Under the pieces are notes generated by a model. That model did no database searches and was not told where the DNA came from. It saw only the letters and a program-made list of their open reading frames with translations. A stretch of DNA of 64,000 nucleotides from Meinhardsimonia xiamenensis (GTDB lineage Bacteria > Pseudomonadota > Alphaproteobacteria > Rhodobacterales > Rhodobacteraceae): positions 62,001-126,000 of the forward strand of contig NZ_FNFV01000003.1 of assembly GCF_900102905.1 (NCBI RefSeq), in the 5' to 3' direction. Below, in pieces: positions 8,821 through 16,704 of this stretch. Position 1 is the first letter of the stretch; each line of letters begins with the position of its first letter. The translations under genes and the position numbers were made by a program.

Positions 8821-9540
8821 ATGACTGACCAGCGAAAGGAAGCGGCTCCGGCCAAGCCGTGGCGCAACTTCTACGGCCGGCGCCACGGCAAGGCGTTGCG
8901 CGACAGCCAGAGGAGCTATCTTGCCGAGGATCTCGGGCGGCTCTCTCCGGGACCGGTGAATTGGGAGGAGAACCCCGAGCGCCGGCCGCTTGATCTTGAC
9001 CGGCTCTTCGGCGGGCGCCCGGTGTGGCTCGAGATCGGCTTCGGGGGCGGGGAGCACATGGTGCATCAGGCGAGGCTCAACCCCGGCGTGGGGCTGATCG
9101 GCTGCGAGCCCTTCATCAACGGTGTGGCCATGCTTCTGGGCAAGATCCGCGAGGCGGGGGTGGAGAACATCCGCATCCACCCCGGTGATGTGCGCGATCT
9201 CTTCGACGTGTTGCCGGATGCTTCGATCGAGAAGGCCTTTCTGCTTTATCCCGACCCCTGGCCGAAGAAGAGGCACCATCGGCGGCGCTTCGTGACGCCC
9301 GAGCATCTTGAGCCGCTGGCGCGGGTGATGGCGCCGGGCGGCGAGTTTCGCGTGGCCACCGACATCCCCGATTACGTGCGCCAGACGCTCGAGGAGGTGC
9401 CGCGTCACGGCTTCGAATGGCTGGCGGAAGGGCCGGAGGACTGGCGGCGTCCCTGGGATGACTGGCTGTCGACCCGCTATGAGCAGAAGGCCCTGCGCGA
9501 GGGGCGGGTGCCGCATTACCTGACCTTCCGGCGGCTCTGA
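8821..9540 (+). CDS. trmB: tRNA (guanine-N7-)-methyltransferase TrmB
   Basis: TrmB methylates N7 of guanosine 46 in the variable loop of tRNA, using SAM. The 239-residue protein has the SAM-binding motif EIGFGGGEHMVHQA near residue 65 and the YPDPWPKKRHHRRRF signature of the family around residues 142-156. A basic N-terminal segment (NFYGRRHGK) is usual for alphaproteobacterial TrmB. The ATG at 8821 is used; no strong Shine-Dalgarno sequence is visible, only GAGA at 8810-8815. It follows metK by 120 bases, a gap that contains the short repeat. Confidence 0.96.
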   Translation: MTDQRKEAAPAKPWRNFYGRRHGKALRDSQRSYLAEDLGRLSPGPVNWEENPERRPLDLDRLFGGRPVWLEIGFGGGEHMVHQARLNPGVGLIGCEPFINGVAMLLGKIREAGVENIRIHPGDVRDLFDVLPDASIEKAFLLYPDPWPKKRHHRRRFVTPEHLEPLARVMAPGGEFRVATDIPDYVRQTLEEVPRHGFEWLAEGPEDWRRPWDDWLSTRYEQKALREGRVPHYLTFRRL

Positions 9541-9616
9541 GCGCAGGCGATTGGCCATGGACCTTGACCGCGGCTCGCGCTAGCCAGCGGCGTGATCGAG
9601 CAAGGAGGGTGATGCG

Positions 9617-10966
9617 ATGTCGAGCCACGGCGACCCCGTTCCCATGACCGCCCGGCCGTCGGGCCCGCTCTCCGGCGTGGCGGAGGTGCCGGGCGACAAG
9701 TCGGTCTCGCACCGTGCGCTGATCCTGGGCGCGCTGGCGGTGGGCGAGACGCGCATCACCGGGCTTCTGGAGGGGCAGGATGTGCTTGACACCGCCCGCG
9801 CCATGCGCGCCTTCGGCGCGCAGGTGGAGCGCGAGGGGGAAGGCCTTTGGTCCGTCCGGGGCGTGGGCGTGGGCGGATTCTCGGAGCCTTCGGACGTGAT
9901 CGACTGCGGCAACTCCGGCACCGGCGTGCGGCTCATCATGGGGGCGATGGCCACGACGCCGATCACCGCCACTTTCACGGGCGATGCAAGCCTGCGGTCG
10001 CGCCCGATGGGGCGGGTGACCGAGCCCTTGGCGCTCTTCGGGGCGCGGGCGGTGGGGCGCGCGGGCGGGCGGTTGCCGATGACGGTGGTGGGCGCGCCCG
10101 CGCCGGTGCCGGTGCGCTACGCGGTGCCGGTGCCGTCTGCGCAGGTGAAGTCGGCGGTGCTGCTGGCCGGCCTCAACGCGCCGGGCCAGACGGTGGTGAT
10201 CGAACGCGAGGCGACACGCGATCACACCGAGCGGATGCTTGCCGGTTTCGGAGCGGAGATCGTCACGGAGGACGGCCCGGAGGGCAGGGTGATCACCCTC
10301 ACCGGTCAGCCCGAGCTGAAGCCACAGACCATCGCCGTGCCGCGCGATCCGTCCTCGGCGGCGTTCCCGGTGGCGGCGGCGCTCATCGTCGAGGACTCGG
10401 AGGTGCTGGTGCCGGGCATCGGGCTCAACCCCACGCGCGCGGGGTTTTTCACAACGCTGCAGGAGATGGGTGCTGACCTGTCCTTCGAGAATGCCCGCGA
10501 CGAGGGCGGCGAGCCGGTGGCCGATCTGCGCGTGCGCTTCTCTACGCTCAGGGGCATCGAGGTGCCGCCTGAGCGCGCGCCGACGATGATCGACGAATAC
10601 CCCATCCTTTCCGCCGTGGCGGCCTTTGCCGAGGGCACGACGGTGATGCGCGGGGTTGGCGAGCTGCGGGTGAAGGAGAGCGACCGGATCGATGCGATGG
10701 CGCGCGGGCTCGAGGCCTGTGGTGTACGCGTCGAAGAGGATGAGGAGACGCTCATCGTCCACGGTCTGGGGCCGGGGGGCGTGCCGGGCGGTGCCACGGT
10801 GGAAAGCCGCCTTGATCACCGCATTGCCATGTCCTTTCTCGTTCTCGGGCTGGCGGCGCGGGCGCCGGTCACGGTTGATGACGCGAGCCCCATCGCAACC
10901 TCCTTTCCGGTGTTCGAGGAGCTCATGCGCGGGCTTGGCGCGAGGCTCGAGCGGGGCGGCGCGTAG
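9617..10966 (+). CDS. aroA: 3-phosphoshikimate 1-carboxyvinyltransferase (EPSP synthase)
   Basis: AroA transfers the enolpyruvyl group of PEP to shikimate-3-phosphate, the sixth step of chorismate synthesis. The 449-residue protein shows [16 protein letters not shown] near the N-terminus, [12 protein letters not shown] and [14 protein letters not shown] in domain 1, and the [19 protein letters not shown] signature in domain 2. The start ATG at 9617 lies just behind AAGGAGGG (9602-9609), a strong ribosome binding site. I have not tried to assign it to class I or class II for glyphosate sensitivity. Followed by cmk after about 100 bases, a common alphaproteobacterial arrangement. Confidence 0.97.
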   Translation: MSSHGDPVPMTARPSGPLSGVAEVPGDKSVSHRALILGALAVGETRITGLLEGQDVLDTARAMRAFGAQVEREGEGLWSVRGVGVGGFSEPSDVIDCGNSGTGVRLIMGAMATTPITATFTGDASLRSRPMGRVTEPLALFGARAVGRAGGRLPMTVVGAPAPVPVRYAVPVPSAQVKSAVLLAGLNAPGQTVVIEREATRDHTERMLAGFGAEIVTEDGPEGRVITLTGQPELKPQTIAVPRDPSSAAFPVAAALIVEDSEVLVPGIGLNPTRAGFFTTLQEMGADLSFENARDEGGEPVADLRVRFSTLRGIEVPPERAPTMIDEYPILSAVAAFAEGTTVMRGVGELRVKESDRIDAMARGLEACGVRVEEDEETLIVHGLGPGGVPGGATVESRLDHRIAMSFLVLGLAARAPVTVDDASPIATSFPVFEELMRGLGARLERGGA

Positions 10967-11070
10967 CCGGCCGCGTGCGCCGAGTGGCGAGGTCCGACGG
11001 GCCTTCCGCGATAGACTTGAGCCCCGCGCAGGCCTGCGTTACCGCTTGGGAAATCTGCGGGAGTGGCGCG

Positions 11071-11709
11071 ATGGCATTCACGGTGGCGGTCGACGGGCCG
11101 GCGGCGGCGGGCAAGGGCACGGTGGCGCGGGCCGTGGCCGAGCATTTCGGGCTTGCCCATCTCGATACCGGGGCGCTCTACCGCGCCGTGGGGCTCAAGG
11201 TGCTCGAGGGGGCCGATCCGGTGGACGCCGCCCGCAGCCTCACCCCCGCCGATCTCGAGCGCTCCGATCTGCGCACGCCTGAGGCGGCGGATGCGGCGAG
11301 CAAGGTGGCGACCATTCCCGAAGTGCGCGCGGCGCTGCGCGATTTTCAGCGCGCCTTTGCCCGGCGCGCGGGCGGCGCGGTGCTCGACGGGCGCGACATC
11401 GGCACGGTGATCTGCCCTGATGCCGAGGTGAAGCTCTTCATCATCGCCTCCGACGAGGTGCGCGCCGAGCGCCGCTGGAAGGAGCTGCGCGAACGCGGGA
11501 TCAATGTGACGCTGGCTGATGTGCTGGCCGAGCTGCGCGAGCGCGACCGGCGCGACACCACGCGCACCGATTCGCCGCTGCGGCCGGCGGAGGATGCCAT
11601 CATCATCGACACGACGCATCTGACCATCGACGAGGCCATCGCCCGCGCCGTGGCCGAGGTCGAAAAGCGGCTGCCGCCGGAGATGCGCAAGCAAGGGAAG
11701 GCGCAATGA
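11071..11709 (+). CDS. cmk: Cytidylate kinase
   Basis: Cmk phosphorylates CMP and dCMP to the diphosphates. The 212-residue protein starts with the P-loop [17 protein letters not shown], followed by [12 protein letters not shown], and later [16 protein letters not shown] and the lid segment ERRWKEL. I start at ATG 11071, with GGGAG about ten bases upstream; an earlier in-frame start would add a non-conserved arginine-rich leader. The stop overlaps the following aldo/keto reductase start as ATGA, so the two are probably translated together. Confidence 0.96.
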   Translation: MAFTVAVDGPAAAGKGTVARAVAEHFGLAHLDTGALYRAVGLKVLEGADPVDAARSLTPADLERSDLRTPEAADAASKVATIPEVRAALRDFQRAFARRAGGAVLDGRDIGTVICPDAEVKLFIIASDEVRAERRWKELRERGINVTLADVLAELRERDRRDTTRTDSPLRPAEDAIIIDTTHLTIDEAIARAVAEVEKRLPPEMRKQGKAQ

Positions 11710-12698
11710 AGGCAAGGAAACTCGGGGAGGGGGGGCCGGAGGTTCCCGCCCTTGGGGTGGGGGCGATGAGTTTCTCGGATTTCTATGGCCCCACCACCGA
11801 GGAGAACTCGCACGCCGTGCTGCGCGCGGCCTTCGAGGCGGGCATCCGCCACATCGACACCTCCAACGTCTATGGCATGGGGCGTTCGGAAGAGGCGATC
11901 GGCGCCTTCCTGCGCGAGGTGCCGCAGGCGCGCGAGCAGTTTGTCATTGCCACCAAGGCCGGGATCGTGCCGGGGCCGAAGCGCCGCTTCGACAACTCGC
12001 CCGAGCATCTGGTTTCGGAGCTTGAGGGAAGTCTCGGGCGGCTTGGGGTCGAGGCGGTCGATCTCTTCTACGTGCACCGCCGCGATCAGAGCATCCCCAT
12101 CGAAGAGGTGGCCGGGACGCTGGGCGAGATCGTGCGCTCGGGCAAGGCAAAGGCCGTGGGATTTTCGGAGATCGCGCCGTCGTCGCTCAGGCGGGCGCAT
12201 GCGGTATTTCCGGTGGCGGCGGTGCAGTCGGAGTATTCGCTCTCGACCCGCGCGCCCGAGCTTGGGCTTGTGCAGACCTGTGCCGAGCTTGGCGTGGCAC
12301 TTGTGGCCTTCGCGCCGGTGGGCCGGTCGCTCTTGACCGATCATCCACTGCCGCTCGAGGTGGCGCAGGGGCTGGGCTTTCTGAAGCAGAACCCGCGCTT
12401 CATGGAGCCGAACTACGCGGCCAACATCGCCGTGACCGACAGGCTCAGGGCGCTGGCGCGCGAGATGGGCGAGCCCACGGCGGCGCTGGCCATCGCCTGG
12501 GTGCTGAGCAGGGGCGAGCATGTGCATGCCATTCCCGGCACGCGTTCGGTGGCGCATTTCCGCGAGCTCTTGCGCGGGGCGGAGCTTGAGCTTTCCGATG
12601 CTGATCTCGCCGCGATCGAGGCGGCGCTTCCGGTGGGCTGGGCGCATGGCGACCGCTACTCGGAGGCGCAGTGGGTGGGGCCGGAGCGCTACTGCTGA
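11706..12698 (+). CDS. Aldo/keto reductase
   Basis: This 330-residue TIM-barrel oxidoreductase reduces carbonyls or oxidises alcohols with NADP(H); the natural substrate is unknown. The catalytic tetrad can be followed: Asp in HIDTSNVYG, Tyr in the same segment ([10 protein letters not shown]), Lys in IATKAG and His in YVHRRDQ. The C-terminal cofactor-binding part contains [13 protein letters not shown]. It is in the general class of proteins close to AKR11/12 and YajO/Tas-like enzymes. It is coupled to cmk by an ATGA overlap, but I see no metabolic reason for the pairing. A long inverted repeat lies about 100 bases after its stop. Confidence 0.93.
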   Translation: MKARKLGEGGPEVPALGVGAMSFSDFYGPTTEENSHAVLRAAFEAGIRHIDTSNVYGMGRSEEAIGAFLREVPQAREQFVIATKAGIVPGPKRRFDNSPEHLVSELEGSLGRLGVEAVDLFYVHRRDQSIPIEEVAGTLGEIVRSGKAKAVGFSEIAPSSLRRAHAVFPVAAVQSEYSLSTRAPELGLVQTCAELGVALVAFAPVGRSLLTDHPLPLEVAQGLGFLKQNPRFMEPNYAANIAVTDRLRALAREMGEPTAALAIAWVLSRGEHVHAIPGTRSVAHFRELLRGAELELSDADLAAIEAALPVGWAHGDRYSEAQWVGPERYC

Positions 12699-12794
12699 GG
12701 CGTGGCGCTACGGAAGAATGGCGCCATTCGCGTCAGGAAGCTGGAGAACGGCCCGAGCGATCGCAGGCTTTCCGCCCGGGGCGCGGAGCGGCCC

Positions 12795-12857
12795 GGGCAT
12801 GCGCCCGCCCGCCCCCTTGGCGGGCGCATTCGCGCCCACCCGGGCGGGCGCATGCCC
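12795..12857. terminator. Long inverted repeat, probable bidirectional terminator
   Basis: GGGCATGCGCCCGCCCG at 12795-12811 is the exact reverse complement of CGGGCGGGCGCATGCCC at 12841-12857, giving a perfect 17-bp stem around a 29-base loop. The loop can itself form a smaller GC hairpin (GGCGGGCGC with GCGCCC). It lies between the convergent aldo/keto reductase (+) and alpha/beta hydrolase (-) genes, where a two-way terminator would be expected. There is no clean T-run on either side, so this is not a textbook Rho-independent terminator. Confidence 0.6.
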
Positions 12858-12896
12858 TGTGTTTCGTCGTCGAGCGATTCCGGTCAGAACCGATAT

Positions 12897-13670
12897 TCAT
12901 TGCGTGTCAGCCTCGAGAAAGGCGCGCACCGCGGCCTCGAACTCGCGCGGGCGATCGGCGTGAAGCCAGTGGCCGGCCCGCGGGATTGCCGCGAAGCGGG
13001 CGCGGGGAAAGAGCCGCTTGATCGCATCGCGGTGCTCGCGGCGCACATAATCGCTCTCCGCCCCGGTCAGAAACAGCACCGGCCCATCATAGCGCCCGTC
13101 GATGTCGGGCCAGCCGGTGATGCGCTCCATCTCCCGGTCGAGCACGTCGAGATTGAGCCGCCAGCGCCGGGCGGGCACGTCGAGCGACTGCAGAAGGAAG
13201 GCGCGCAGGCCGGGATCATCCACGAGGTCATGCAGCGCCGCATCGGCGTCCGAGCGCCGCTCCATCCGCTCGAGCGGCACGGCGCGCATGGCTTCGATCA
13301 GGTGGCGCTGGCTGTGGCCGTAGGCCACGGGCGCGATGTCGGCGACGATGAGCCGCTCGACAAGCTCGGGGCGGGTGAGCGCCAGCACCATGGCCGCCTT
13401 CCCGCCCATCGAATGGCCAAGCACCGCCATGGGCCCCCCGAGCGCCTCGATGGTGTCGGCAAGATCGCCGGCCATGTCCTCGTAGCTCTGGCTTTCGGCC
13501 CGGGGGCTTTGGCCGTGGTTGCGCATGTCCACCGCGACCACCTGGCGGTCGTCCGAAAGCCGCTTGGCGATCACACCCCAGTTGCGCGCCGAGCCGAAAA
13601 GCCCATGCGCGATCAGGAGCGGCGGCTTGCCGGGGGCGGGGGCGCCATGGGTGACGGTGTGAAGCCGCAT
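12897..13670 (-). CDS. Alpha/beta-fold hydrolase
   Basis: This 257-residue alpha/beta hydrolase has the oxyanion segment LLIAHGLFGSARNW, the nucleophile elbow GHSMGGKAAM with Ser87, and the catalytic histidine in AGHWLHADRP near the C-terminus. It resembles the YbfF/ABHD11-type esterases; the substrate is unknown. The ATG at 13670 was chosen because the frame continues upstream only as non-conserved sequence antisense to nothing recognisable and inside recR. It follows recR by nine bases on the minus strand, so it is probably the last gene of the dnaX-ybaB-recR transcript. Confidence 0.92.
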   Translation of the reverse strand: MRLHTVTHGAPAPGKPPLLIAHGLFGSARNWGVIAKRLSDDRQVVAVDMRNHGQSPRAESQSYEDMAGDLADTIEALGGPMAVLGHSMGGKAAMVLALTRPELVERLIVADIAPVAYGHSQRHLIEAMRAVPLERMERRSDADAALHDLVDDPGLRAFLLQSLDVPARRWRLNLDVLDREMERITGWPDIDGRYDGPVLFLTGAESDYVRREHRDAIKRLFPRARFAAIPRAGHWLHADRPREFEAAVRAFLEADTQ

Positions 13671-13678
13671 TGCCTTCC

Positions 13679-14275
13679 TCAGAGTGTCTTGCGCGCCCTG
13701 AGGGCGGCGGTGATGGTGCCGTCGTCGAGATAATCGAGCTCGCCGCCCACCGGCACGCCCTGGGCAAGCGAGCTCACCCGCACCCGGCCCTCGAGCGCAT
13801 CGGCGATGTAGTGGGCCGTGGTCTGGCCATCGACGGTGGCGTTGAGCGCGAGGATCACCTCGGTGATGTTCTCCGCTTCGATCCGGTCGAGAAGGCGCGG
13901 GATGCGCAGCTCTTCCGGGCCGATGGAGTCGAGCGCCGAGAGGGTGCCACCGAGCACATGATAGCGGCCGCGGAAGACGCCCGCGCGTTCCATCGCCCAG
14001 AGATCGGCCACATCCTCGACCACGCACAGCTCGCCATTGGCGCGCGCCTCCGAGGCGCAGATCGGGCAGATGTCGGCGGTGGCGATGTTGCCGCAGTTGA
14101 GGCATTCGCGCGCGGTTTCGGCGACCGCCTGCATCGCCTGGGCGAGCGGTGCCAGAAGCTGGCCGCGCCGGGCGATGAGATGCAGAACCGCGCGCCGCGC
14201 CGAGCGGGGGCCGAGCCCCGGCAGCCGCGCCATCATGTCGATGAGCGCCTCGATCTCCTGCGGCGCGTCGGCCAT
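13679..14275 (-). CDS. recR: Recombination mediator RecR
   Basis: RecR works with RecO and RecF to load RecA at single-strand gaps. The 198-residue product has an N-terminal helix-hairpin-helix ([19 protein letters not shown]), a C4 zinc finger (C58, C61, C70, C73), a Toprim domain with [13 protein letters not shown] and [16 protein letters not shown], and the usual C-terminal [16 protein letters not shown] segment. The start is ATG 14275 ([11 protein letters not shown]). It lies six bases from ybaB on the same strand, the near-universal dnaX-ybaB-recR order. Confidence 0.97.
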   Translation of the reverse strand: MADAPQEIEALIDMMARLPGLGPRSARRAVLHLIARRGQLLAPLAQAMQAVAETARECLNCGNIATADICPICASEARANGELCVVEDVADLWAMERAGVFRGRYHVLGGTLSALDSIGPEELRIPRLLDRIEAENITEVILALNATVDGQTTAHYIADALEGRVRVSSLAQGVPVGGELDYLDDGTITAALRARKTL

Positions 14276-14280
14276 TCGCG

Positions 14281-14625
14281 TCAGAAGGGCAGCTTGAAGT
14301 CGGCAGGCAGGCCAAGCTCGCCAACGAGCGCCTGCATCTCTTCGGCGCCCTTGGCCTGCGCACGGGCGAGCGCGTCCTTGACGGCGGCAAGGATCAGATC
14401 CTCGACCACCTCCTTTTCCTCGGGCTTGAAGAGGGAAGGGTCGATCTCGAGCGCCTTGAGCTCGCCCTTCGCCGTGGCGGTGACGCGCACCAGCCCCGCG
14501 CCGGCCTCGCCGGTGACGGTGATGGTCTCGAGCCGCTCCTGCAGCTCGCCCATCTTGGCCTGCATTTCCTTCGCGGCCTTCATCATCTTGGCCATGTCGC
14601 CCATGGCCCCGAGCCCCTTCAGCAT
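14281..14625 (-). CDS. ybaB: YbaB/EbfC family nucleoid-associated protein
   Basis: This 114-residue DNA-binding protein forms dimers and is thought to shape the nucleoid. It has the typical methionine- and lysine-rich N-terminal helix ([20 protein letters not shown]), the central [21 protein letters not shown]-type strands, and a C-terminal helix. It sits between dnaX and recR on the minus strand in the standard arrangement, 71 bases downstream of dnaX. The ATG at 14625 is preceded by GGGAGAGGC, a good ribosome binding site. Confidence 0.96.
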   Translation of the reverse strand: MLKGLGAMGDMAKMMKAAKEMQAKMGELQERLETITVTGEAGAGLVRVTATAKGELKALEIDPSLFKPEEKEVVEDLILAAVKDALARAQAKGAEEMQALVGELGLPADFKLPF

Positions 14626-14696
14626 GCCTCTCTCCCGTGGCTGAGTTCACTCACGACATAGCGGCGGGGCGGGCAGGCGGCAAGCGACGGCGGCCT

Positions 14697-16460
14697 TCAG
14701 CCGTCCTCGAAGGGGTCCCACTCCTCGCCCGCCTCCTCTGCCTCTTCTTCCGCTTCGGGCAGCGCCTCCTGCGCCGCCTCGGCGATGATCTCCTCGGGCT
14801 TGCGGATCGCGGCGATGCGGGCGGCCGGAAAAGCCTCCATCACCGCCTGTACGAGCGGATGGGCCAAGGCCTGTTCCTCAAGCGCGCGCCGCTCCGCCTC
14901 GCGGGCCTCGGCGATGGTGGGCGCGCCTCCCTCCGCAACCACGCTGACCCCCCAGCGCACACCCGTCCATGCCTGCAGCCGCTGGCCGAGGCGCGCGGCG
15001 AGATCGCCCGGCGCGCCGGGGGCGGGCTCGAACTCGATGCGGCCGGGGGCGTAGCGGACAAGCCGCACGCCTGTCTCAACATCCACAAGAAGCTTCACGT
15101 CGCGCCGGGCGCGGATAAGCTCGAGCACATCCTCGAAGCGCCCATAGCGCGCAAGCGCCGTCTCGGGGGCCTCGGCAAGCGCCGTTGCGGTGGTCACGCC
15201 ACCCGAGCCGCCCCCGCGCGGGGGCGGGGAGGAGCGGCCGGCCGCACTGCCGGGCCCGCGAGGCGTCGCGGGTGCCGTGCCCCCGGCGGCAGGGGGTGCG
15301 CCGGCCGGTGCCTCGGGCAGGCGGCGGATCAGCTCCTCGGGCGGGGGCACATCGGCCACATGCGTCAGCCGGATCACCGCCATCTCTGCAGCCATCATGG
15401 CGTTGGGCGCCTGCGCGACCTCGTCGAGCGCCTTCAGCAGCATCTGCCAGGTGCGGGTGAGCACGCGCATCGGCAGGCGGGAGGCCATGTCGAGCCCGCG
15501 CGCGCGCTCGTCGGGGCCGACGGTGGGGTCTTCGGCCGCCTCGGGCGTGATCTTGATGACGCTGAGCCAGTGGGTGATTTCGGCGAGATCGCGCAGCACC
15601 GCCATCGGGTCGGCCCCGGCGGCGTATTGCGCGGCGAGCTCGGCAAGCGCACCGGCCGCATCGCCCTTCATGACGAGATCGAAGAGGTCAAGCACCCGGC
15701 CCCGGTCGGCAAGCCCCAGCATGGCGCGCACCTGATCGGCGGTGACCTCGCCCGCCCCGTGGCTCAGCGCCTGATCGAGCAGCGAGGTCGCATCCCGCGC
15801 CGAGCCCTCGGCGGCCCGGGTGATCAGCGCCAGCGCCTCGTCGGTGATCTGCCCGCCCTCGGCATCGGCAATGCGGCGCAGAAGCCCCATCATCTGCTCC
15901 GGCTCGATCCGCCGCAAATCGAAGCGCTGGCAGCGCGAGAGCACCGTGACCGGCACCTTGCGGATCTCGGTGGTGGCGAAGATGAACTTCACATGCGCCG
16001 GCGGCTCCTCGAGCGTCTTGAGAAGCGCGTTGAAGGCCGAGGTGCTGAGCATGTGCACCTCGTCGATGATGTAGATCTTGTAGCGCGCCGAGGCCGCGCG
16101 GTAGTGCACGCTGTCGATGATCTCGCGGATGTCGTCCACCCCGGTGTGCGAGGCGGCGTCCATCTCCAGCACATCCACGTGCCGGCCTTCGGCGATCGCC
16201 ACGCAGCTTTCGCAGGTGCCACAGGGCTCGGTGGTGGGCCGGCCGTCGCCGCCCGTGCAGTTGAGCCCCTTGGCGATGATCCGCGCCGTCGTGGTCTTGC
16301 CGGTGCCACGGATGCCGGTGAGGATGAAGGCCTGCGCGATGCGGTCCGCGGCGAAGGCGTTCCTGAGCGTGCGCACCATCGCCTCCTGCCCGACGAGGTC
16401 GGCAAAGGTTTGCGGGCGGTACTTGCGGGCGAGAACGCGATAGGCGGGAGCGTCGGACAT
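14697..16460 (-). CDS. dnaX: DNA polymerase III subunit gamma/tau
   Basis: DnaX is the clamp-loader ATPase of the replicase. The 587-residue protein has Walker A GIRGTGKTT (about residues 49-57), a zinc-binding module with C68, C80, C83 and C86, Walker B and sensor region YIIDEVHMLS, and the SRC motif LSRCQRFDL. A proline- and glycine-rich linker (about 400-440) leads to the tau C-terminal region, which ends in an acidic tail (EEAEEAGEEWDPFEDG). I see no clear slippery heptamer with downstream hairpin for gamma production. It is followed by ybaB and recR on the same strand, and the SRP RNA gene lies just upstream. Confidence 0.97.
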   Translation of the reverse strand: MSDAPAYRVLARKYRPQTFADLVGQEAMVRTLRNAFAADRIAQAFILTGIRGTGKTTTARIIAKGLNCTGGDGRPTTEPCGTCESCVAIAEGRHVDVLEMDAASHTGVDDIREIIDSVHYRAASARYKIYIIDEVHMLSTSAFNALLKTLEEPPAHVKFIFATTEIRKVPVTVLSRCQRFDLRRIEPEQMMGLLRRIADAEGGQITDEALALITRAAEGSARDATSLLDQALSHGAGEVTADQVRAMLGLADRGRVLDLFDLVMKGDAAGALAELAAQYAAGADPMAVLRDLAEITHWLSVIKITPEAAEDPTVGPDERARGLDMASRLPMRVLTRTWQMLLKALDEVAQAPNAMMAAEMAVIRLTHVADVPPPEELIRRLPEAPAGAPPAAGGTAPATPRGPGSAAGRSSPPPRGGGSGGVTTATALAEAPETALARYGRFEDVLELIRARRDVKLLVDVETGVRLVRYAPGRIEFEPAPGAPGDLAARLGQRLQAWTGVRWGVSVVAEGGAPTIAEAREAERRALEEQALAHPLVQAVMEAFPAARIAAIRKPEEIIAEAAQEALPEAEEEAEEAGEEWDPFEDG

Positions 16461-16550
16461 TCGCGCGGCATTCCTCTGAACGGCGACAGGAGAAGAGACT
16501 AGGCCAGAGGGCGGGCGAGGTCCACCGCCGGAGCTGCCGGGAAGGGGAGG

Positions 16551-16649
16551 GGGTGAGAGGCTGGACAGCGACCCAGGCGGGACTCGTTACGGCTGCTTCC
16601 TTCCGGACCTGACCGGGTTGGCGAGGCGCCTGCCCGCGCCAGCCTCTCG
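16551..16649 (-). ncRNA. ffs: Signal recognition particle RNA (4.5S, small bacterial type)
   Basis: On the minus strand this segment contains GGTCAGGTCCGGAAGGAAGC and CAGCC, the hallmark domain IV of bacterial SRP RNA that binds Ffh. The outer ends GAGAGGCTGG (16639-16648, minus sense) and CCAGCCTCTC (16555-16564) pair to close a hairpin of about 95 nucleotides, the normal size for the short 4.5S form. The ends given are approximate. The location just upstream of dnaX is seen in other alphaproteobacteria. A plausible sigma-70 promoter is found directly upstream. Confidence 0.93.
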
Positions 16650-16655
16650 CGCACC

Positions 16656-16684
16656 GATCTATGCGAGCGACAAGGGCAATACAA
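16656..16684 (-). promoter_or_regulatory. Putative sigma-70 promoter of the SRP RNA gene
   Basis: On the minus strand TTGTAT (16679-16684) and TAGATC (16656-16661) are separated by exactly 17 bases, and the predicted transcription start falls a few bases further on, right at the beginning of the SRP RNA hairpin. The spacing and position are good; the hexamers match the consensus only partly. Confidence 0.45.
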
Positions 16685-16704
16685 GGCGCAGCGTGCGCCC
16701 ACGG

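Noticed and set aside
14697-16460. Programmed frameshift in dnaX producing a gamma subunit
   Set aside because: I looked for an A-rich slippery heptamer followed by a stem but found none convincing in the linker; G+C-rich dnaX genes often lack it.
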